Source of the DNA: DATCJY01 sp036562565 | Lineage (GTDB): Bacteria > Bacteroidota > Bacteroidia > Flavobacteriales_D > Sanyastnellaceae | Length of the DNA: 64,000 bases | Direction: 5' to 3' | Assembly (NCBI GenBank): GCA_036562565.1 | Contig: DATCJY010000059.1 | Location: 68,602-132,601 of the forward strand | Shown here: positions 59,053 to 64,000 of the stretch, in pieces | Layout: the number at the start of each line of letters is the position of its first letter | How positions within the stretch are numbered: the stretch's first letter is position 1 | Notes under the pieces: model-generated | What the model saw: the letters and a program-made list of their open reading frames with translations, nothing else | What the model was told of the DNA's origin: nothing | The model's database searches: none | Made by a program: the position numbers and the translations under genes

Positions 59053-60576
59053 TTAATCGCAAGTAGTAGCATATAGACCAATAAAGATGAGTAAGTCGGC
59101 TACACCGATCACACCATCTTGGTTGAAATCGGCCGGACAAACGCAATTATTGAAAATGCAGGAACCGTCATCCACTTGTGCATCGGGATTATAATTTGTT
59201 GCGGCAGGGTAAGTGCATCCCGCAATTCCACCTTGTACCATCCATGAAACGGAGTTTGTTTGCCGTGTGCAAGTTCCATTGTTCACCCGTGCATAATATG
59301 TACCCGATGATGTCGGAGTATATGTTGCACCATTGGCTCCGACAATCAACTCATCATCTTTATACCACCAATATTGTGTACCTGAAGTAGCAATGAGAGC
59401 ACCATTATCATCAGAGGCAATAGTGGGATAAAATGGACAATTGTCGTTAATCTTTAAGATGATGCCATTGTGTCTTGCGATGTACAATTCACCCTGATAG
59501 TCTTCACCGAATGCTGTGACACCACCACCAATTGAAGCCATATTCGTAGTTGTATAGCCTCCACTGCCATTAGGACGCACAGCATGAAGACCGTTGTTGC
59601 AATAGTCGCCATGAAAATAAATTCCGTTCAACGCAGGTTGTTGTGTACCGCGATGTACAATACCGCCAGTGATAGAACAGAAGGAAGACGAGGCTTGAGA
59701 ATAAGTAAGAATAGGTGCATTGTAGTTGGAAGCAGGCTGGCATCCGGTGTTATTGTAAGGAACATTACCTTCATAACAGCGCCAACCCCAGTTATAACCA
59801 CCTGTACTGCCTGCGGGTTCCATATTGATTTCTTCATGTGCATCTTGTCCCACATCAGCAATCCATAAATCTCCTGTTAGTCTATCAAAGCTGAACTTCC
59901 ACGGGTTGCGCAACCCAATGGCCCATATTTCAGGTAAGTATTCTGCATTTCCCACGTAAGGGTTGGAAGAAGGAATCGCATACGGCAAATCACCATCCAC
60001 ATCAATGCGCAACATTTTTCCGAGGCGTGAAAGTTTGTTTTGTGCATTGTTTTGCGGGTCTCCCCCACTGCCTCCATCACCTGTTCCGATATACAAATAA
60101 CCATCCGGTCCAAAAGCAATATGCCCACCATTGTGGTTAGCAAATGGCTGATTGATGGTCATCAGAATCGTTGCGGAAGAAGGATTGGCCACATTCGGGT
60201 TGGCGCTTACTTGGTAGCGGGCAATGACCGTGTTACCGGCCGTATTTGTATAGTTGACATAGAAGTAGCCATTCTCCGTATAGTTGGGATGAAACGCAAG
60301 TCCCAACAATCCACGTTCACCACCTGTTGAAGTGAGTCCGCTGAGGTCTAAGAACTTTCCTATATACTGCCCCGATGTATTGATAATCTCAATATCGGAT
60401 TCGTTTTGCTCCACGATGAATAATCGATCGTCACCGCAATTGTAAATGCCCACCGGTTGAGCAAACCCCGTGTAGAATGTTTGAAGTGTTACTCCCACCG
60501 GAGTTAGGTTTTGAGCTTGATGTATCATTGGGAACAACAACAGCCAACACAGGAATGGAAAAATGTTTGGTTTCAT
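59053..60576 (-). CDS. Secreted PQQ-type sugar dehydrogenase with dockerin-like C-terminus
   Basis: 507 aa. Signal peptide about 1-21 (ending MIHQAQ). The glucose/sorbosone dehydrogenase six-bladed propeller covers about 25-385: FAQPVGIYNCGDDRLFIVEQ, GERGLLGLAFHPNY, HNGGHIAFGPDGYLYIGTGD, GLRNPWKFSFD and WIADVGQDAHEEIN. An Ig-like segment (about 390-450) leads to a G-C-T-x-P-A-A-T-N-Y-N-P module (about 455-480) and a calcium-loop dockerin-like end (DFNQDGVIGVADLLIFIGLY). It may oxidise sugars on the surface using PQQ, though many relatives lack proven activity. There is no CHU_C tail. Monocistronic. Confidence 0.85.
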   Translation of the reverse strand: MKPNIFPFLCWLLLFPMIHQAQNLTPVGVTLQTFYTGFAQPVGIYNCGDDRLFIVEQNESDIEIINTSGQYIGKFLDLSGLTSTGGERGLLGLAFHPNYTENGYFYVNYTNTAGNTVIARYQVSANPNVANPSSATILMTINQPFANHNGGHIAFGPDGYLYIGTGDGGSGGDPQNNAQNKLSRLGKMLRIDVDGDLPYAIPSSNPYVGNAEYLPEIWAIGLRNPWKFSFDRLTGDLWIADVGQDAHEEINMEPAGSTGGYNWGWRCYEGNVPYNNTGCQPASNYNAPILTYSQASSSFCSITGGIVHRGTQQPALNGIYFHGDYCNNGLHAVRPNGSGGYTTTNMASIGGGVTAFGEDYQGELYIARHNGIILKINDNCPFYPTIASDDNGALIATSGTQYWWYKDDELIVGANGATYTPTSSGTYYARVNNGTCTRQTNSVSWMVQGGIAGCTYPAATNYNPDAQVDDGSCIFNNCVCPADFNQDGVIGVADLLIFIGLYATTCD

Positions 60577-60633
60577 TTATTTAAGTTCTAATTGTTCTAT
60601 TCAAATATAAACTACTCTCACCTAGCGGCTTCA

Positions 60634-60663
60634 TTGTAGAAAAGAGACGCTGAATTAGATTTG
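60634..60663 (+). promoter_or_regulatory. Promoter abutting the PagL-like gene
   Basis: TTG (60634-60636), 19-base spacer, TAGATTTG (60656-60663): both elements good. The box ends 6 bases before the GTG at 60670 and overlaps the alternative TTG start at 60661, so the mRNA is predicted to be leaderless or nearly so. Confidence 0.65.
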
Positions 60664-60669
60664 GCCTCC

Positions 60670-61815
60670 GTGAAATCCAACTGTATCACCATCCTGTGCA
60701 CACTGCTGATGGCTATTCATATGAATGGTCAGGCACCTGCTGACAGCATGCTTTCCAAGCAAACCTGGTTTTGGAGTATTTCAGCTCCCAACTATGGATT
60801 CATCGTGCCACACAACAGCCAAATGACAAGTTTGATACAAGGTCATTCATACGGCTTCCATACAGCCGTTATGAAAAAGTTGGACCAACTACCTTGGCAT
60901 ATCGCCTATAATTTCCCTGAGCATGGTTTAGATTTTACGTATATCTATACCGGCAACGAAAAGCAACTCGGACAACAGTTTGCTTTCTCATACTTGCTCA
61001 ACCTTACACTCAATCGTCACAAGGCCAACAGCTCATCTTCTGCATACAGACATTGGTTAGGACTTGGAATTGGTCCGGGCTTCACAACCAAGATATGGGA
61101 CCTGCGTGATAATCATCAAGCAGCCGTGATAGGTTCGCATCTCAATGCTGCCTTGACTCTGCAATACAGCAATTGCATTAAACAATGGTCACATGGAGAG
61201 CTGCGTTCAGGGCTGCGCATCACACACTTCTCCAATGGAGCTTTTCAGATTCCCAATCTTGGCACCAACAACATCGGTATCTTTTTGAGTTACCTGTTTC
61301 ATGATAACACTGAGCAGTTTAATAACTTAAATAACCTTACCACTCAAAAGCCAACAAAACCGGAGTACAGAGATCCGTCATATAGTTTCAGTGTATTTGC
61401 TGGTGCGGGACTCAAAGAGATACAGCCACCAATGCGAAAGAAGTACCCGGCCTTCACATTGGCTTCGTTACTTGAAAAGCGCATCAGCTATAAGAGCAGC
61501 ATGGGTATTGGTGTAGACCTCTTCAACAACACCTCCTTAAAGACAGTTCAGGAAAGGCTTTCACAAAGTGAAGTATCAAGTAAAGAAGTATTGCAGGTAG
61601 GTATGGTTTTCTCCTACACACTTCACCTGCGCGATTTTGAGTTCAAAATGCAACAAGGATATTACCTGCACGACAAGTTCAATGTGGACGGCAAACTATA
61701 CAACCGCTTTGGTTTGCGCTATCGATTAAAGGACCATTGGTTTGCGCAGCTCACATTGAAGACACACTTCGCCAAAGCTGACCATGGAGAGTTGGGAATC
61801 GGCTATGCATTTTAA
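60670..61815 (+). CDS. PagL-like lipid A 3-O-deacylase (acyloxyacyl hydrolase family)
   Basis: 381 aa from a GTG at 60670; TTG 60661 is within the promoter. Signal peptide about 1-21 (ending MNGQ). The predicted barrel carries the catalytic pattern H186-F-S188-N with PNLGTNN immediately after, as in PagL (His-Ser pair; a downstream acidic residue completes the triad). PagL removes an acyl chain from lipid A in the outer membrane, modifying endotoxin. The protein is longer than P. aeruginosa PagL; the extra N-terminal and C-terminal strands are usual for the Bacteroidota branch. It is followed at once by a DUF2807 lipoprotein gene. Confidence 0.8.
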   Translation: MKSNCITILCTLLMAIHMNGQAPADSMLSKQTWFWSISAPNYGFIVPHNSQMTSLIQGHSYGFHTAVMKKLDQLPWHIAYNFPEHGLDFTYIYTGNEKQLGQQFAFSYLLNLTLNRHKANSSSSAYRHWLGLGIGPGFTTKIWDLRDNHQAAVIGSHLNAALTLQYSNCIKQWSHGELRSGLRITHFSNGAFQIPNLGTNNIGIFLSYLFHDNTEQFNNLNNLTTQKPTKPEYRDPSYSFSVFAGAGLKEIQPPMRKKYPAFTLASLLEKRISYKSSMGIGVDLFNNTSLKTVQERLSQSEVSSKEVLQVGMVFSYTLHLRDFEFKMQQGYYLHDKFNVDGKLYNRFGLRYRLKDHWFAQLTLKTHFAKADHGELGIGYAF

Positions 61816-61817
61816 TT

Positions 61818-62594
61818 ATGAAAGAACGAATGAATTCCTTGCGTCAATCCGTTAATATAATAGTCTGGCTATCGGCTACGATTGGTGTATTGGGAGCATT
61901 GATTTCATGCAATAAGGAAAATGCACCTGACTGTTTCCAATCTGCCGGTTCATACACCACGGTAAAGCGCGACCTCGAAACCTTTACATCCATTGAGCTG
62001 AATGACTACATTCAAGTAGAGCTTTACGACACCAACGCCTACTTTGTAGAAATCACAGCACCGCGCAATCTTATCCCTGACATCCACACCGATGTGAAAA
62101 TGAACCAATTAAAAGTGGAGAACAAAAACACCTGTAATTTCGTGCGATCTTTCAAGAATAAAATTACGGTACGCATCTACTCTCCTGATTTTGCCGACAT
62201 CCAGAACCGCGGTACCGGAGACATTACCAGTATCAACACCTTGAACTGCACGTATTTCAAATTGGAAAACCGCCATGCTTCAGGCACAATCAAGCTGGAC
62301 TTGCAGACAGACTCCACACTTATCGCTACGCACACAGGAGTGAGTGACTGCATCCTGCGCGGAAATAGCGGTAAGACATCCCTGTTCAACCAAGGTCTTG
62401 GCATCATTGATGCACGCGCCCTTGTCAGCAATGAATGTTATGTGAACAACTCATCCATCAACGATGTCTATGTGCACAGCAACGGATATATGTACAGCGC
62501 GGTGTATTTCTCCGGCAATATTTATTATGCCGGACAGCCCACGCTCATAGACTTTGATCGAAGAGGTACGGGTTCACTCATCAAGCTTCCGTAA
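61818..62594 (+). CDS. DUF2807 (head GIN domain) lipoprotein
   Basis: 258 aa; the ATG lies 2 bases after the PagL-like stop, so the genes are co-transcribed. Lipobox L-I-S-C with cysteine at residue 31. The rest is a right-handed beta-helix of DUF2807 type with repeated short strands (SIELNDYIQVELYD, ADIQNRGTGDITSIN, CILRGNSGKTSLFNQGLGII). It should be a cell-envelope lipoprotein; function unknown. Its 3' end overlaps the convergent thioesterase gene by 14 bases. Confidence 0.85.
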   Translation: MKERMNSLRQSVNIIVWLSATIGVLGALISCNKENAPDCFQSAGSYTTVKRDLETFTSIELNDYIQVELYDTNAYFVEITAPRNLIPDIHTDVKMNQLKVENKNTCNFVRSFKNKITVRIYSPDFADIQNRGTGDITSINTLNCTYFKLENRHASGTIKLDLQTDSTLIATHTGVSDCILRGNSGKTSLFNQGLGIIDARALVSNECYVNNSSINDVYVHSNGYMYSAVYFSGNIYYAGQPTLIDFDRRGTGSLIKLP

Positions 62595-62991
62595 AGAACG
62601 GCTCCATTGCTTTCAGTACGTGTTGAGGACAGCGCATAGGCTTTCCGGTGGTTTTGTCCACAAACACCAAATCCGTAGAAGCGGTATTCAACAACTCATC
62701 ACCACGAAAGGTTTTGTACTCAAACTTGATGCGGGCAGTTGGTAGCTGCGGAATGTAGCACACAATGGTGAGGTGATCATCATAAAATGCGGGCTTGTGG
62801 TAACGAATCGAATAGTCAGCCACCGGCAATAGGACACCCTCATCCTCCAAAGATTTATAAGTAATTCCCAACTCACGCAGGGTTTCTACCCGTGCCACCT
62901 CAAAGTAAGTGGCATAATTTCCATAGTACACATAGCCCATTCTGTCGGTCTCTGCATACCTTACACGCAATGAAATTGAATGTTGAAACAT
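62581..62991 (-). CDS. Acyl-CoA thioesterase, hotdog (4HBT) fold
   Basis: 136 aa, YbgC/YbaW-type hotdog enzyme. The active-site loop is R-Y-A-E-T-D16-x-M-G-Y-V-Y-Y-G-N-Y, with the catalytic aspartate, followed by the central helix FEVARVETLRELG. It hydrolyses acyl-CoA or acyl-ACP thioesters in the cytoplasm; in many Gram-negatives YbgC sits with tol-pal genes, which is not the case here. Its last 14 bases overlap the 3' end of the DUF2807 gene on the other strand. Confidence 0.9.
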   Translation of the reverse strand: MFQHSISLRVRYAETDRMGYVYYGNYATYFEVARVETLRELGITYKSLEDEGVLLPVADYSIRYHKPAFYDDHLTIVCYIPQLPTARIKFEYKTFRGDELLNTASTDLVFVDKTTGKPMRCPQHVLKAMEPFFTEA

Positions 62992-63398
62992 GGTGGCAAT
63001 GTCGGTAAAGTGGATTATTCACACCCGAAGTCCAGCGAAAGTTGTTTTTTCAGTTTTGAACAATTTTATAATCGAAAGTTTCGTGTATCTTCACCGGCAC
63101 ATCATTACCTAAAACGACACATTCATATGACTGATAACACCTTAGCCATTTTTAGCTCAACTTTTGATTATCTACCTGTCAGAAACCCTAATGAAACAAG
63201 GGGTTTGGAAAATATGTTTACTAATCAAACTTTTTTCAAAGTCAATAGCAAACTGCTTTTTTTTTTCACTTTTTTCTCTATTCATTTGCCACCTCTTTCA
63301 ACAGGTCATAAGATGATTTGTTGTTAGCAGAAAAGACGATACTACTTTCAGAAGACAAATAACAATAAGTAAAAAATTATTCACCCCCATCAACCTAC
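62992..63398. other. dnaA upstream region, candidate replication origin
   Basis: 407 bases without a supported gene, clearly more A/T-rich than the surroundings, with a T10 run at 63257-63266. It holds one exact DnaA box TTATTCACA (63015-63023) and a one-mismatch box TTATTCACC (63377-63385). This is fewer boxes than a typical origin. It also must contain the dnaA promoter, for which I see no clean -7 box. Confidence 0.4.
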
Positions 63399-64000
63399 AT
63401 GAAGAAAGACCACAATCAGGTTTGGAAAAACTGCTTAGAAGTCATTAAGGATAACGTAAGCCCTCAGGGTTACAAGACTTGGTTTGAACCGATCAAGCCT
63501 ATCAACCTCGCTGACAACGTTCTGACGATTCAGGTTCCTTCGCAATTCTTTTATGAATGGTTGGAAGAACACTATGTAACCTTGTTGAAGAAAATCATCC
63601 GCAAGGAGTTGGGTGCTGAGGGAAGACTGGAGTACTCCATCATCATGGAGAACAACCTTAACAACTCCAGCCCATACACCATCAAAGTACCAACCAGCAA
63701 CAGAAAGGCAGTGAAGAATGCACCTGTTACCATGCCGTTGGACTTGGGTGAAGCCCCCATCAAGAATCCATTCATCATTCCAGGTCTTAGAAAGATGCAA
63801 GTGGATTCTAACTTGAACCCGAATTACTCATTCGACAACTTCATTGAAGGTGATTGCAACCGTTTGGCACGCAGTGCTGGTTTCGCTGTAGCTAATAAAC
63901 CAGGTGGAACTGCATTCAACCCATTGTTGATTTACGGTGGTGTTGGTCTTGGAAAAACTCACCTTGCTCATGCTATCGGTATCGAGATCAAGAACAAGTT
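63399..64000 (+). CDS. dnaA: Chromosomal replication initiator DnaA, 5' part
   Basis: The ATG at 63399 opens 200 codons that run off the window. Domain I (about 1-75) begins KKDHNQVWKNCLEVIKDNVS and contains the W-F-E-P motif (YKTWFEPIKP). A linker of about 60 residues follows, then domain III starts with NPNYSFDNFIEGDCNRLARS and the Walker A GGVGLGKTH (about 183-191). DnaA binds DnaA boxes as an ATP-bound oligomer and opens the origin. Codon use is biased to a restricted set (AAC, GGT, AAG), suggesting good expression. The region upstream may include oriC. Confidence 0.97.
   Translation, partial: MKKDHNQVWKNCLEVIKDNVSPQGYKTWFEPIKPINLADNVLTIQVPSQFFYEWLEEHYVTLLKKIIRKELGAEGRLEYSIIMENNLNNSSPYTIKVPTSNRKAVKNAPVTMPLDLGEAPIKNPFIIPGLRKMQVDSNLNPNYSFDNFIEGDCNRLARSAGFAVANKPGGTAFNPLLIYGGVGLGKTHLAHAIGIEIKNK

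Noticed and set aside
62980..63327. 115-codon open frame on + strand upstream of dnaA
   Set aside because: Low-complexity Phe/Ser/Lys composition, T10 tract in its 3' part, no family resemblance; the region fits better as dnaA upstream/origin DNA.
1..64000. Search for mobile elements, prophage, restriction or other defence systems
   Set aside because: No transposase, integrase, phage structural gene, methylase/endonuclease pair or toxin-antitoxin pair was recognised on either strand.

Overview
This 64 kb window is chromosomal DNA of a member of the Bacteroidota, most likely an environmental, aerobic, T9SS-carrying lineage. The evidence is: TAnnTTTG-type -7 promoter boxes with an upstream TTG/TTTG element and almost no Shine-Dalgarno sequences; several huge secreted proteins ending in gliding-motility-type (CHU_C, T9SS type B) sorting domains; TonB receptor/DUF4249 lipoprotein pairs; and Bacteroidota marker families (DUF4139, DUF4249, DUF4286, DUF983, DUF3127, GSCFA, BshC). 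I cannot name the genus. I see no insertion sequence, prophage, CRISPR array or defence island; the region looks like core genome with a few lineage-specific surface proteins.

Layout. 1-2013: tail of a T9SS cargo gene, then a leftward ECF sigma factor / putative anti-sigma / Spy-like periplasmic protein operon. 2176-2560: RNase P RNA. 2638-7347: leftward DUF4139 protein, rhodanese, phosphosulfolactate synthase and TPR protein. 7523-9669: MazG-like hydrolase, beta-lactamase-fold serine hydrolase, tRNA-Arg(ACG). 9769-14644: two tandem paralogous choice-of-anchor-L surface proteins. 14898-23571: LolD-like ATPase, orphan methyltransferase, MutS, AddA-like helicase-nuclease. 23792-29336: DUF4286 protein, DUF4249 lipoprotein, TonB receptor, YciF-like ferritin-fold protein, outer-membrane protein. 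29381-41563: TadA, glycosyltransferase, HemF, DUF3127 protein, DEAD-box helicase, Maf, GuaA, LysM protein, GT9 glycosyltransferase, GSCFA protein. 41580-45763: lamin-tail surface protein, DUF983 protein, second DUF4249 lipoprotein. 46015-51943: complete SUF operon sufA-B-C-D-S-E plus a SufT/DUF59 gene. 52117-55466: second ECF sigma / membrane protein module followed by a barrel-like protein and a small CHU_C protein. 55509-62991: BshC, AlbA_2 DNA-binding protein, diacylglycerol kinase, TPR protein, PQQ-type sugar dehydrogenase, PagL-like lipid A deacylase, DUF2807 lipoprotein, thioesterase. 63399-64000: 5' part of dnaA.

How the genes work together. The SUF operon is a self-contained iron-sulfur cluster factory (cysteine desulfurase SufS, sulfur shuttle SufE, scaffold SufBCD, carrier SufA, maturation factor SufT) with a clear promoter and a 9-bp palindrome just downstream of the predicted start site that looks like an operator. 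BshC points to bacillithiol as the low-molecular-weight thiol. The surface proteins all carry the same type of C-terminal sorting domain and should be exported by one type IX secretion machine encoded elsewhere. The two ECF sigma modules are each followed by membrane or periplasmic proteins, fitting envelope-stress or surface-signalling control.

Most worth a second look: the suf promoter/operator; the repeated placement of -7 boxes 4-8 bases before start codons (likely leaderless mRNAs); the phosphosulfolactate synthase-rhodanese pair; the methyltransferase with a duplicated N-terminal domain; the DUF3127 protein with an SSB-like acidic tip; and a terminator encoded inside the 3' end of a convergent gene. 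Domain and family names are from memory of the families; no database search was run.
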